Source: Bacillus sp. cl95
GTDB taxonomy: Bacteria > Bacillota > Bacilli > Bacillales > Cytobacillaceae
Reading direction: 5' to 3'
Assembly (NCBI RefSeq): GCF_900115925.1
Contig: NZ_FOYF01000001.1
Location: forward strand, 186,001-250,000
DNA: 64,000 nt
Positions 1 through 8,698 of this stretch are shown in pieces. Below the pieces are notes generated by a model, which had not been told where the DNA came from, did no database searches, and worked only from the letters and a program-made list of their open reading frames with translations. Made by a program: the position numbers and the translations under genes. Every line of letters starts with the position of its first letter. Position 1 is the first letter of the stretch.

Positions 1-97
1 TTAACTTGCGAATGTCATTCACGTGTTGAATCACTAATTCTTCAAAATCGAATTCTGTATTTCTTTCATATTTTAAAAACTCCTCCACTACAGCCAC
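1..97 (-). CDS. Partial CDS at left window edge, unknown product
   Basis: The first 32 codons of a minus-strand reading frame start at a GTG (97) preceded by a GGAAGG ribosome binding site about 6 bases upstream. The frame then runs off the left edge without a stop. The peptide is acidic and charged (it contains FEELVIQHVNDIRKL) and has no domain I can recognise. It is transcribed away from the serine operon. Only the N-terminus is present, so no function is proposed. The start is an inference from the ribosome binding site. Confidence 0.45.
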   Translation of the reverse strand, partial: MAVVEEFLKYERNTEFDFEELVIQHVNDIRKL

Positions 98-230
98 CTC
101 ATTTCCTTCCTAACAAACAGACGATTCTACATTAATCGCGGACTCATTTTTTGTAAAATATTAGTCATTTTGTCAATTTTCCCACAATATAGTTTATAAG
201 TGTTCTTTTTATAAAAAATAATTTTATCCC

Positions 231-259
231 TTTACAACGTTAAATAAGCGATGTAGAAT
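231..259 (+). promoter_or_regulatory. Sigma-A promoter of the T-box/serA operon
   Basis: A TTTACA (231-236) and a TAGAAT (254-259) are separated by exactly 17 bases, a good vegetative promoter. Transcription would begin near 266 and read into the T-box leader. The intergenic region holds no other match of this quality. Confidence 0.6.
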
Positions 260-265
260 GTTCAG

Positions 266-530
266 TATATTCAAAATCAAATAATAAAAGTGATGACGAA
301 GATGGTGTTAACGATTGGCTTCAGAGAGTCGGTGGTAGCTGTGAACCGATGCCTGTCCTTAATGTACCGAGCGCTTCTGAACTGGCGAACCGAACAATAA
401 GTAGGTTGGCACGGTGTAAGCCGTTAATTTTATTGAGGTTACGATATTTGTAACGAACAAGGGTGGCACCACGTATTTCCACGTCCCTTATAACACGACA
501 ACTATGTCTGTTATGAGGGGCGTTTTTTAT
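266..530 (+). promoter_or_regulatory. T-box riboswitch leader, probably serine-specific
   Basis: The conserved T-box sequence AAGGGTGGCACCACG lies at 459-473. It is followed by a strong terminator hairpin at 481-522 and a T run. Upstream is a stem I with AGAG-type and GGTGG elements (about 300-400). The candidate specifier codon is AGC at 370-372, in the usual position before a purine and a CTTCTGAAC segment, so it would read tRNA-Ser. Uncharged tRNA-Ser would stabilise the antiterminator and switch on the downstream aminotransferase and serA. Specifier assignment is by pattern matching; the downstream serine genes support it. Confidence 0.85.
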
Positions 531-578
531 TTTTATCCAAGAATTCTTTACCTTCAAAAAGAAAGGATGTCGTCGTTA

Positions 579-1736
579 ATGCTAATCGATCAGCAATATT
601 TGTTTACTCCAGGACCAACCCCCATTCCGGAAAGGGTCAAGTACGCGATGAATAGGCCGATGATTGGTCACCGCAGTCAGGAATTCCCACTCCTCCTTGA
701 GGAAGTTGCAACAAGGTTAATGCCGGTCTTCGGCTCTGCTAATCCTGTGACCATTATTTCAGGAAGCGGAACGGCGGCATTGGAAACGGCGGCTGCAAAT
801 GTGATTGAAGAAGGTGATCACGTTGTGGTGATAGTCACCGGAGCCTTTGGTGATCGTTTTGCAAGTATATGTGAAGCCTTTGGCGCCGAAGTACATCGCC
901 TCGACATTCAATGGGGAAGATCTTGTTCACCAGATGAACTTGAGAGTTTTTTGAAAAAAATCAATTGCAAACTGAAAGCAGTGATCGCCACGTATTGCGA
1001 AACTTCTACCGGGGTACTGAATCCAATTCAAAATTTAGGAAAAGTCGTAAAGGATCATAGTGATGCCCTTTTCATCGTTGATGGGGTAAGTTGCATTGGT
1101 GCCATACACGTGAATATGGTGGGTTGGGATATCGATGTTGTTGTGGCAGGTTCACAAAAAGCGCTTATGCTCCCTCCCGGACTCGCCTTTGTCGCAAGCA
1201 GTGAGCGTGCAGTAGTTGCATTTAAGGAATGTAAGGCAAAGAGATTCTATTTAGATCTGAATCGCTACCATTCTTCATATGAAAAAGAAAAATCAACACC
1301 ATTCACACCAGCTGTATCCCTAATCTATGGAGCTTTGGAAGTCTGTAATATGTTGGAAGAAGAAGGACTTGAAAATGTGATTCTCAGGCATGAACTTTTA
1401 AGAAATATGGTTCGTAGAGGTCTTCAAGCCTTAGAATTACCGCTTTTGACTTCAGATACGGTTGCTTCCCCTACTGTAACAGCATTTGAAACGAGAAATC
1501 CGTTAATCAAACAAATCAAAAAGTCGTTGCAGGAAGACTTTGCTGTCAGCCTAGCTGGCGGTCAAGGAAAGCTAAAAGGAGAGATTGCTAGGATTGGTCA
1601 TATGGGATATTGCACGCCTTTTGACGTCCTTAAAGTATTGTCCGCCTTTGAAATGAGTTTACAAAAGCTACAAGGAAATCAAGTACTTGGTGTTGCTACT
1701 TCAAAAGCACAGGAGGTTTGGATCGATCATGTATAA
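579..1736 (+). CDS. Class-V PLP aminotransferase (serine/alanine-glyoxylate or phosphoserine type)
   Basis: A 385-residue fold-type I aminotransferase of the alanine-glyoxylate/serine-pyruvate family. The N-terminus has the family TPGPTPIP motif. The PLP-binding lysine is in GSQKAL (about residue 194) and the cofactor aspartate in IVDGVSC (about 168). ATG 579 was chosen because AGAAAGG lies 12 bases upstream; an ATG at 567 abuts that site. The gene overlaps serA by 8 bases and is under a serine T-box, so it probably supplies the transamination step of serine synthesis (3-phosphohydroxypyruvate to phosphoserine) in place of SerC. That substrate is inferred from context; the family also uses serine, alanine and glyoxylate. 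Confidence 0.85.
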   Translation: MLIDQQYLFTPGPTPIPERVKYAMNRPMIGHRSQEFPLLLEEVATRLMPVFGSANPVTIISGSGTAALETAAANVIEEGDHVVVIVTGAFGDRFASICEAFGAEVHRLDIQWGRSCSPDELESFLKKINCKLKAVIATYCETSTGVLNPIQNLGKVVKDHSDALFIVDGVSCIGAIHVNMVGWDIDVVVAGSQKALMLPPGLAFVASSERAVVAFKECKAKRFYLDLNRYHSSYEKEKSTPFTPAVSLIYGALEVCNMLEEEGLENVILRHELLRNMVRRGLQALELPLLTSDTVASPTVTAFETRNPLIKQIKKSLQEDFAVSLAGGQGKLKGEIARIGHMGYCTPFDVLKVLSAFEMSLQKLQGNQVLGVATSKAQEVWIDHV

Positions 1737-3321
1737 AGTTCTCGTAACCGACAATATTAGTGATTCTGGACTTATCCATTTATATGAGCATCCCCATTTT
1801 ATCGTTGAAAAACAGCCTTCTCTTCCATTTGAGGAGCTAAGCGAAATCATTGGCCAGTATGATGCACTCATTGTTCGAAGCCAAACTCAAGTTACAGCCG
1901 AACTTCTAGAGCACGCAACAAACCTTCAAGTCATTGCCCGTGCTGGAGTTGGGGTTGATAATATAGACGTAAATGCTGCCACAAGAAAAGGCGTGGTCGT
2001 GATTAATGCGCCCGGTGCTAATACGATTGCAGCGACTGAGCATACGCTCGCAATGTTACTTGCACTGGCAAGAAATATTCCACAGGCACACGAAATAACG
2101 TCAAAAGGTGAATGGAATCGTGGCGCATTTCAAGGGGTCGAACTATACCGAAAGACTTTAGGTGTCATCGGTATGGGTAAAATCGGCACAGAAGTCGCAA
2201 AGCGTGCGAAAAGCTTCGGAATGAATATCCTCGGCTTTGATCCTTATTTCACTGAGGAAAGATCACAAAAGCTTGGAATTCAGAAAGCATCTTTAGATGA
2301 GATAGCTACCGAGTCTGATTTCATTACGATTCATACTCCATTGACAAGTGCGACAAAGCTTCTCATTAACGAAGAATACTTAAGCAAAACGAAACCAGGT
2401 GTCAGAATCGTCAATTGCGCCCGCGGTGGCATTATCGATGAAGATGCTTTGGTAAAGGCTATTGCTACTGGTCTAGTCGCTGGGGCAGCCTTAGACGTGT
2501 TTCAAACCGAACCACCGACAAATGGAGGATTGCTTCATCATTCCCAAATCATCATGACACCTCACCTAGGTGCGTCTACTGTAGAAGCACAGGAAAAAGT
2601 TGCGTTGGAAGTCAGCGAGGAAATTATTGAAATTCTTGAATCAAAAGTGATTCGCCATGCCATAAACATGCCTCAGATTTCTGGTGAAACACAGTTAAAA
2701 ATGCAACCGTATATGAAGCTCGGAGAACAAGTTGGACAGTTAGCGGTTCAATTGCTGAATGCCGCTCCGGAAAAGATTGAAATTAACTACTATGGGGATT
2801 TAGTAGATGAAGATACCGACCTCTTAACAAGAGCAATGATCAAAGGTCTACTCGCTCACCACTTGAGCGATTCGGTAAATCTTATTAATGCGCTTCACTT
2901 GTTGAAAGAGCAAGGTGTGACCCATAATGTGCAAAAGAATACGGCGAACAAGGGCTTTGCAAACTTAATAGAGTTCACAGTCCATAAGGGTGATCGTCGT
3001 GCAGTAATCGGTGCGACTGTCTTAAATGGATACGGTGGTCGAATCGTTAAGATGAACCAATATCGAATTGATGTGAAACCGGAAAATTTCCTTTTATTCA
3101 TTACACATCAAGACGTACCAGGGATGATTGGAAAGGTCGGATCATTGCTCGGCGATTATGGCATCAATATTGGCACGATGCAAGTTGGTCGTGCTGATGT
3201 CGGTGGCGAAGCGATTATGGTGCTTACACTTGATAAGAAAATAACACATGAAATCTTAAGTTCACTAGAGGCCATCGAAGGATTAGCCGCAGCTCAATTG
3301 CTTGAATTGAACGGTATATAA
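1729..3321 (+). CDS. serA: D-3-phosphoglycerate dehydrogenase
   Basis: A 530-residue enzyme that oxidises 3-phosphoglycerate to 3-phosphohydroxypyruvate with NAD, the first step of serine synthesis. The N-terminal 2-hydroxyacid dehydrogenase part has the Rossmann motif GVIGMGKIGTEVA, the substrate Arg in NCARGGIIDE and the catalytic His in TPHLGAST. An intervening ASB-type domain follows (about 325-450), then a C-terminal ACT domain (LLFITHQDVPGMIGKVGSLL) that in this family senses serine. The length is the normal long-form SerA. ATG 1729 follows an AGGAGG and overlaps the preceding aminotransferase stop, so the two are translationally linked and share the T-box. Confidence 0.95.
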   Translation: MYKVLVTDNISDSGLIHLYEHPHFIVEKQPSLPFEELSEIIGQYDALIVRSQTQVTAELLEHATNLQVIARAGVGVDNIDVNAATRKGVVVINAPGANTIAATEHTLAMLLALARNIPQAHEITSKGEWNRGAFQGVELYRKTLGVIGMGKIGTEVAKRAKSFGMNILGFDPYFTEERSQKLGIQKASLDEIATESDFITIHTPLTSATKLLINEEYLSKTKPGVRIVNCARGGIIDEDALVKAIATGLVAGAALDVFQTEPPTNGGLLHHSQIIMTPHLGASTVEAQEKVALEVSEEIIEILESKVIRHAINMPQISGETQLKMQPYMKLGEQVGQLAVQLLNAAPEKIEINYYGDLVDEDTDLLTRAMIKGLLAHHLSDSVNLINALHLLKEQGVTHNVQKNTANKGFANLIEFTVHKGDRRAVIGATVLNGYGGRIVKMNQYRIDVKPENFLLFITHQDVPGMIGKVGSLLGDYGINIGTMQVGRADVGGEAIMVLTLDKKITHEILSSLEAIEGLAAAQLLELNGI

Positions 3322-3326
3322 AAAAT

Positions 3327-3357
3327 AGAGCCCCTCGCTGTTTGTGCGATGGGCTCT
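3327..3357. terminator. Hairpin after serA
   Basis: Inverted repeat AGAGCCC...GGGCTCT just after the serA stop. The A-run lies on the serA side, so the T tract follows the hairpin on the minus strand; it may end both serA and minus-strand transcripts from the GrpB operon. Confidence 0.55.
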
Positions 3358-3549
3358 CGGATATTGGGTATGGATTTGGGGTGTTTGTATGAATGTGACT
3401 TCTGCGTGACGTTTGCGAAAACATTTTTGTAAATGTCAGATAGGCTCAAAAAACAGGCGATTACATATTTGAAAATGGCTTACATAATTACCTACCAACT
3501 CAAGTTCAATACACAATTTTACATATAAAGAAATAAAACCCACTAAATC

Positions 3550-4074
3550 TTATTTTTTCTCCCTAGATTCGTACCATTTCACCGCATCTCGCTCCGTTTT
3601 TTTCACGAAATCATTTTTTCCATTGATATATGACTCCATATCATTCGGAAATGCAGCTGCCAAACTTGATTTTAAGTCCCCGTACTGTTTTGCGTTTTCC
3701 GGATGTTCTCGTAAATAATCTCGAAAAGCAATATGACGTACAATATTAGGACTTCCAACCTCGAAAACATGTACATGGTGGGAACGCGCGTCTCCCCCTT
3801 TATTGAAGTAACGGCGACCTTCGATTCCAAATTCACCTTTTGGGTTGTAGCCTAACTCGATCATTTCTTTATCATACAAGTCTACACGTGAAATATCTTT
3901 TACAACCGGCATCATGTCGATGATGGGCTTAGCACTTAGTCCCTCCACAGATGTACTTCCGATATGATGAATGGCTACTAATTCATCCCCAAAAATCTGT
4001 TGGAGCAATTTAGCTTCCTCTATAAAGAGATCTTTCCAACATTCCTGATAAGCTAGAACTTCTACCCCTCTCAT
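3550..4074 (-). CDS. GrpB family protein (UPF0157 nucleotidyltransferase-like)
   Basis: A 174-residue GrpB/UPF0157 protein. It carries the family core HIGSTSVEGLSAKPIIDMMPVV, which resembles the GS...D motif of the nucleotidyltransferase fold, and the downstream HVHVFEVGSPN and FRDYLREHP signatures. Its biochemical role is not established. The start overlaps the stop of the upstream murG-like gene in an ATGA arrangement, so it is the last gene of the MFS/small membrane protein/MurG operon. Length is normal for the family. Confidence 0.85.
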   Translation of the reverse strand: MRGVEVLAYQECWKDLFIEEAKLLQQIFGDELVAIHHIGSTSVEGLSAKPIIDMMPVVKDISRVDLYDKEMIELGYNPKGEFGIEGRRYFNKGGDARSHHVHVFEVGSPNIVRHIAFRDYLREHPENAKQYGDLKSSLAAAFPNDMESYINGKNDFVKKTERDAVKWYESREKK

Positions 4075-5144
4075 AATCTTGAATCTCCTCTATTTATTTC
4101 AGTTACCAATACGTTTAATGCATTACTCTGATTCGAAGCCGCCATTGCTTCCTTCATATGATCACTATTATCCATTAAATTTTTCAATCCATCTAATAGA
4201 GCCACGCTGTCTAAATTTTCTTCTTCTAACTTGATGGCATAGCCTTTTTCTTCAAATGCCTTTGCGTTCAGAATTTGGTCACCACGACTTTGATTTTTAC
4301 TTAACGGAATAATCATCATCGGCTTTCGCAGTGCAAGAAATTCAAAGATGGCATTTGAGCCGCCTCTAGTGATAATAAAATCTGTCGCTGCAAGTATATC
4401 CGATAATTCATCGTGAACATATTCATACTGTTTATAACGCGCTCTACTCAATAAGCTGGCATCAAGATTATCTTTCCCACATAAATGGACGATTTGAAAC
4501 TGTGATTCTAAATCATCCAGCGATGCCCTGACTGTTTCGTTAATTTTCTTAGCCCCTAAGCTTCCTCCCATGATGGTTAAAATCGGGCTTTTATCATGAA
4601 AACCCAAGAACGCCCTTCCTTTTTGGGCAGAACCCTTAAGGATTTCGTTCCTGATAGGAGAGCCGATTACCATTGTTTTTTCACTAGGAAAATGAAGCTT
4701 TGCTTCCTCAAATGAAGTGAAAATCTTCGATGCAAATCTCTGCGATATCTTATTCGCAAGCCCTGGCGTCATATCACTTTCGTGAATATATATTGGGATC
4801 TTGAGAGAACTTGCGGCTACTATGACAGGAACAGAGACAAAACCACCTTTTGAAAAAATAAGATCAGGTTTTATTTTTTTAATAATACTTCGCGCTTCAA
4901 AGCAACCCTTGGCTACTTTAAAAATATCCTTTATATTTTCAAAACTCATATATCGTCTCAGTTTACCACTTGAAATAGCATGATAAGGAACGTTCAACTT
5001 TTCAATCAACTCTTTTTCTATACCATTTTTAGAGCCAATATATTGAATATCCCATTTATTCTTATCAAGTTCATTCATTATAGCCATATTTGGCGTAACA
5101 TGCCCGGCGGATCCTCCGCCTGTAAAAACGATTTTCCTTTTCAT
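4071..5144 (-). CDS. MurG-like UDP-GlcNAc:lipid glycosyltransferase (second MurG copy)
   Basis: A 357-residue GT28 glycosyltransferase. The N-terminal lipid-acceptor motif GGGSAGHVTPN is present, followed by FSKGGFVSVPV, HESDMTPGLANK, GGSLGAKKIN and the UDP-GlcNAc-binding TRGGSNAIFEFLALRKPMM segment. MurG adds GlcNAc to lipid I to make lipid II at the inner membrane face. This copy is not beside division or murein genes but in an operon with a drug-efflux-type MFS protein and GrpB, so it is probably a paralogue of the housekeeping murG. It has an AGGAGGG site. Whether it makes standard lipid II cannot be told from sequence. Confidence 0.88.
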   Translation of the reverse strand: MKRKIVFTGGGSAGHVTPNMAIMNELDKNKWDIQYIGSKNGIEKELIEKLNVPYHAISSGKLRRYMSFENIKDIFKVAKGCFEARSIIKKIKPDLIFSKGGFVSVPVIVAASSLKIPIYIHESDMTPGLANKISQRFASKIFTSFEEAKLHFPSEKTMVIGSPIRNEILKGSAQKGRAFLGFHDKSPILTIMGGSLGAKKINETVRASLDDLESQFQIVHLCGKDNLDASLLSRARYKQYEYVHDELSDILAATDFIITRGGSNAIFEFLALRKPMMIIPLSKNQSRGDQILNAKAFEEKGYAIKLEEENLDSVALLDGLKNLMDNSDHMKEAMAASNQSNALNVLVTEINRGDSRL

Positions 5145-5167
5145 ATTCCCTCCTGCTTTCTCTCATC

Positions 5168-5524
5168 TTAACCGATTAAATAGGTACACAAAAAACCAGT
5201 AAACCCCATAACCACTATCAAATTAATAGATGATATAGCTGGAAATAAACTAACCGTCGCTAAACTAACTATCACGATAATACTTGTAACATACAACGAG
5301 AGAAATAATCCTTTTGAAATGGATTCCTTCTCAATATATGTAGATATGAAGGCAATCAGAAACAGTATCATCACGTAAATCAACTCGAGGTAACTCCAAT
5401 CTTGAGGGAGACAATACAACACGATTAGGAGACCAAGCAAAATCATATTTCTTAAAATTTTATTCTCTTTTAATCTTAAAACCCATGTCTTCAAGATATC
5501 ACCAATCTCTATAACTCTCATCAT
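5168..5524 (-). CDS. Small multi-pass membrane protein, unknown
   Basis: A 118-residue protein with a short amphipathic N-terminus and about four hydrophobic segments: NMILLGLLIVLYCL, ELIYVMILFLIAFI, GLFLSLYVTSIIVIVSLA and NLIVVMGFTGFLCTYLIG. I do not recognise a family. Its start overlaps the stop of the MFS gene by four bases, and murG-like follows after 23 bases, so it is co-expressed with the exporter and the glycosyltransferase. It could be an accessory membrane subunit; that is only a guess from position. Confidence 0.7.
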   Translation of the reverse strand: MMRVIEIGDILKTWVLRLKENKILRNMILLGLLIVLYCLPQDWSYLELIYVMILFLIAFISTYIEKESISKGLFLSLYVTSIIVIVSLATVSLFPAISSINLIVVMGFTGFLCTYLIG

Positions 5525-6708
5525 TCATAAGTTGCTCCAGGTATTTGCACTTTTTTCATCTTTCTAAAAGTAAATAAACTCAAGAACATCATCCCCGCAA
5601 ATGTCATTAGTATCATCTTGATGCCTATTTCAGAAATGAGGAAACCTGTTGCGAGGGCTGAGGTTATTTTTATAAAAGAAGCAAGAATCGTTCTTAACCC
5701 AACGACCCTGCCGATAAATTCTCTAGGAGTGTTTAGTTGAATAAGCGTTTGTATTGTAACGAGATGGCCCATTGTAAACAAGCCAATGACAAAAATACTA
5801 AACACAGCCAATGAAGGAGCATTCATCACCGCTAGCAGGATAGCACCTGTCATCATTCCTCCCATGGTCAAAAGCACAATTTTCCTCTCTAATTGCTGTA
5901 GAAAATAGGTAATGACTATTCCTGATAAGATTCCGCCTACAGCAAATGCCATTTCAAAGAAAGAATATAATTCACTTGAACCCCCAAATTGCATAGCTAA
6001 TGGCAACATGATCGTAGTGGTCATTTGGATACTGATACTGTTCAAAATAGACAAGAATAGTAAGTATTTCATGCCCTCATGGAGATTGATAAATTTCCAC
6101 CCAGAATTTAATTCTTGGATAAAAACGATTTTTAAATTTTTCGTTTCCCGAACTCTTACAGACTTCATATAGAAAAAGAACAAAGCGGCAATCAGGAAAG
6201 TAAGCGCATTGGCAAGGAAACTCACTGTTAGAGATAATTTGACAAGTAGAACTCCAGAGATACCCGTACCAGCAATCAGTGCAGCTTCATTCAGCGAGGA
6301 TGCTTTTGATATGACGAAAGGAATTTCAATGTCTGTGAATGATTCCTTAATAAATGCCTGTGAAGCCGGCTTATAGACGGTATAGCAGACGGCTAACAGA
6401 AATTGCAGACTATAGAAAATCGCAGCGGACTCCATATTAAGAAAAATACTTGCAGCCATTATAAAAACGAGCAAGAATCTAATGAAATCGGTTATGACAA
6501 CCAACTTTTTTGAAACACGGTGATCAACATATACAGAAACAAACGGAGTCAATATCATGCTAGGTAGATAATAGATGGCAATCATCAATCCAATTGAAGA
6601 TGCCTTACCAGTAAGCTGATAAATATACCACATCATCGTAACTTGTTGGATGCCATCTCCGAACCCGTTTATAAAGGTACCCGATAAATAAAGCGCTCTA
6701 TTTTTCAT
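5521..6708 (-). CDS. MFS transporter, probable drug/metabolite exporter
   Basis: A 395-residue major facilitator with about twelve hydrophobic segments. The loop between helices 2 and 3 carries FVSVYVDHRVSKKLVVITDF, a variant of the conserved MFS motif D-R-x-G/S-R/K. It resembles macrolide-type (MefA-like) exporters in length and layout. First gene of a four-gene operon with overlapping ends; a GGGTGA site lies 5 bases before the ATG. Substrate is unknown. Confidence 0.85.
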   Translation of the reverse strand: MKNRALYLSGTFINGFGDGIQQVTMMWYIYQLTGKASSIGLMIAIYYLPSMILTPFVSVYVDHRVSKKLVVITDFIRFLLVFIMAASIFLNMESAAIFYSLQFLLAVCYTVYKPASQAFIKESFTDIEIPFVISKASSLNEAALIAGTGISGVLLVKLSLTVSFLANALTFLIAALFFFYMKSVRVRETKNLKIVFIQELNSGWKFINLHEGMKYLLFLSILNSISIQMTTTIMLPLAMQFGGSSELYSFFEMAFAVGGILSGIVITYFLQQLERKIVLLTMGGMMTGAILLAVMNAPSLAVFSIFVIGLFTMGHLVTIQTLIQLNTPREFIGRVVGLRTILASFIKITSALATGFLISEIGIKMILMTFAGMMFLSLFTFRKMKKVQIPGATYE

Positions 6709-6796
6709 GATTTCACCCTCATTTTGAGCATACCTTTAGTTTAATTGCATTTTATGATAAGTGAAATGACGAAATTCTAATGCACGATAATAAGAT

Positions 6797-7714
6797 TTAA
6801 TTATAAAACCACACAGGAGTGCCGTTGTCGAAATAACCATGTTCATCTAAAATCCTATTTACTCGCTTCATCATTTCATCTATTTGATGTGGTGACTCTT
6901 TCACAGTCCATACAACAGCAGAAAAAATGGTCATCGCCATGTAAATGGAATAGATTCTCCAAAAATCTTCTGGGATTTCTTCCCCAAAATAGCCGCTTAA
7001 TTGGCCTTTACAGAATGGAACACTAACCTCACTGCTAAACAATCCTACTTTTACAAAATCGAAGTAAGGATCTCCCCAGTCATAACGATCAAAATCAACC
7101 GTTCCTGCATACTGACGCTCATTCACAATGAGATTTCCTACATGGAAATCATCGTGTTGGAGCATATTTGGGCGATTATTTAAGTAGTGGATGTTTTCGT
7201 CAATGAAGGCTTGAATCTTATCAACGTGACGGATTTCGACGCCACAAGTTGCATATGCAGCGAGGTATCGTTTATGTTTCTTAACAATCCGTTCAACCCA
7301 TGGTTCGACGGAAGCTGGAGCAGGATATGTATTGATTTTCGCCATGTCTTTACCGGCTGTATAACCTATTGTGTATTGCTCCTTTATCGTTAAGCCCGAC
7401 AATGCCTCTCGTGCATCCTTCCCTTCGATAAAAGAAAGGATGTAATAACAAAGTTGCATGTCTTCCCACTTTCCAATATCAATAGGTTTAGATGTTTGCA
7501 CATCTAGTCGTTTCATTTCCTTCAATAACTCAAACTCAGCTTGTTTTCTCTCTAATTTATCGAGTGTAGCAGTCCTTAGCAAATACTTTTGACCATCTTG
7601 ATTGTGAACCACGTATTTTTTATCAAAAGAATATCCTTTTTTGATTTCTTCCATTTCGATTGCATTTTGTAAGAAAGGAATTCTTCCTTTAACTAGTTGT
7701 AAATCTACTAACAT
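6797..7714 (-). CDS. Aminoglycoside phosphotransferase (APH) family kinase
   Basis: A 305-residue protein-kinase-like phosphotransferase. The catalytic Brenner motif LQHDDFHVGNLIVN and the metal-binding VDFDRYDWGDPYFDF are both intact. An N-terminal lobe has the ATP-lysine region (QKYLLRTATLDK). Family members phosphorylate antibiotics or small metabolites. The upstream site is AGGAGG. It lies 88 bases upstream of the MFS operon on the same strand and could be co-transcribed with it. The substrate cannot be deduced; resistance to an aminoglycoside should not be assumed. Confidence 0.85.
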   Translation of the reverse strand: MLVDLQLVKGRIPFLQNAIEMEEIKKGYSFDKKYVVHNQDGQKYLLRTATLDKLERKQAEFELLKEMKRLDVQTSKPIDIGKWEDMQLCYYILSFIEGKDAREALSGLTIKEQYTIGYTAGKDMAKINTYPAPASVEPWVERIVKKHKRYLAAYATCGVEIRHVDKIQAFIDENIHYLNNRPNMLQHDDFHVGNLIVNERQYAGTVDFDRYDWGDPYFDFVKVGLFSSEVSVPFCKGQLSGYFGEEIPEDFWRIYSIYMAMTIFSAVVWTVKESPHQIDEMMKRVNRILDEHGYFDNGTPVWFYN

Positions 7715-7742
7715 ATGAACCTCCTAAAATGGGTTTATGCTT

Positions 7743-8381
7743 TTAAAAAGAGATCATGTTTTCATTGATTTGAATGACGGTTTGGTGGTTAATGAATGTT
7801 TTGACGATAAAGTCATTCATGGCCTTTTTGAACTCGGCTCCTCCCACTTCTGAAGGCTCTCCAATCATATGATGGAGATATTTCCAAGTTCTTAATTCTT
7901 TTTCTACTTGTGTTTCGAATTCTTGCCAATACTGTTCTTCACTTATTCCTTTTCGCACCCATTCTTCTCTATGAAACGCTCTGTTTTGATCGCTTTTTGC
8001 ATCTTTTAATGTTTGTTCCATATCTTTCATTGAGGGATCGAATCTCGAATTACCCGCATTTTCATACCAAATTTCATAAGCCACAAATGCCATCACAGCT
8101 CTTGGTTCCGTTATTTGTGCATCTGGTGAAAGATATAAAGATCTGCCACGGAGAGTTGCAAATATACCTTCCGGTAAAGGAACGGATATTTTTTTGATGA
8201 TTGTGGTAATATCAACTTCCACCTCTTTTTGCTCTTGTTTGGGTTGTTCAGAATCTTTCTTAACCACTGGATGAGCGCTTTCAGCAGTATTGCTTTCAGT
8301 ATTCTTATAGAAGTGATCGACGTATAGGATGAATGCCACTACAAATACAGCACCAAATAAATATTTTTTCGAAGGAAACAC
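7743..8381 (-). CDS. Membrane-anchored protein of unknown function
   Basis: About 212 residues with one N-terminal membrane helix (LFGAVFVVAFILYVDHF), a charged linker rich in Glu, Lys and Gln (about 30-55), and a soluble domain exposed outside. The C-terminal half is helical and charged with several tryptophans (EEWVRKGISEEQYWQEFE). I do not recognise a family. The GTG start at 8381 has its purine-rich AAAGAG immediately adjacent, so the exact start is uncertain. It ends 28 bases before the APH-type kinase and may share its transcript. Confidence 0.6.
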   Translation of the reverse strand: MFPSKKYLFGAVFVVAFILYVDHFYKNTESNTAESAHPVVKKDSEQPKQEQKEVEVDITTIIKKISVPLPEGIFATLRGRSLYLSPDAQITEPRAVMAFVAYEIWYENAGNSRFDPSMKDMEQTLKDAKSDQNRAFHREEWVRKGISEEQYWQEFETQVEKELRTWKYLHHMIGEPSEVGGAEFKKAMNDFIVKTFINHQTVIQINENMISF

Positions 8382-8531
8382 CTCTTTTTGTTTGAATTTT
8401 CTGTTCGATTATCTATTATAGCATCACATCAACCACGGCTACATAAAATTTTCCATTTTCCAGTCAGGTATTTAAGCATTAAAATTTCAATTTAAGCCAA
8501 TGTATTTTAACGGAGTTGAGCTTTTTCATAT

Positions 8532-8610
8532 TTGGGATGTTTTTTGAATGATTTGCTGGAAAATAAGAATATTTGCTGGATTTTTCTAAAATATGCGGTG
8601 GTTTTAGATG
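8532..8610. repeat. Imperfect tandem array, about 20-base period
   Basis: Four degenerate units of 20-21 bases follow one another, with the core ATTTGCTGGA exact in two and altered in the flanking units (ATTTGGGATG, ATATGCGGTG). The region is non-coding, inside the 317-base gap between a minus-strand gene start and the HAD gene terminator. The rest of that gap shows nothing else I can name. Function unknown; compare the array at 28508. Confidence 0.5.
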
Positions 8611-8654
8611 GATATACTTTGTTCTTAATTTTCAGAAAACAACCCAAGTAAAAA

Positions 8655-8688
8655 AGAAGTGCAATTCATCCTACAGAATCGCACTTCT
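8655..8688 (-). terminator. Terminator of the HAD hydrolase gene
   Basis: Perfect 8-base stem AGAAGTGC/GCACTTCT, followed on the minus strand by a T run. Confidence 0.8.
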
Positions 8689-8698
8689 AATACATACT

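Noticed and set aside
321-557. Antisense frame over the serine T-box leader
   Set aside because: It overlaps the structured leader; the T-box explains the region.
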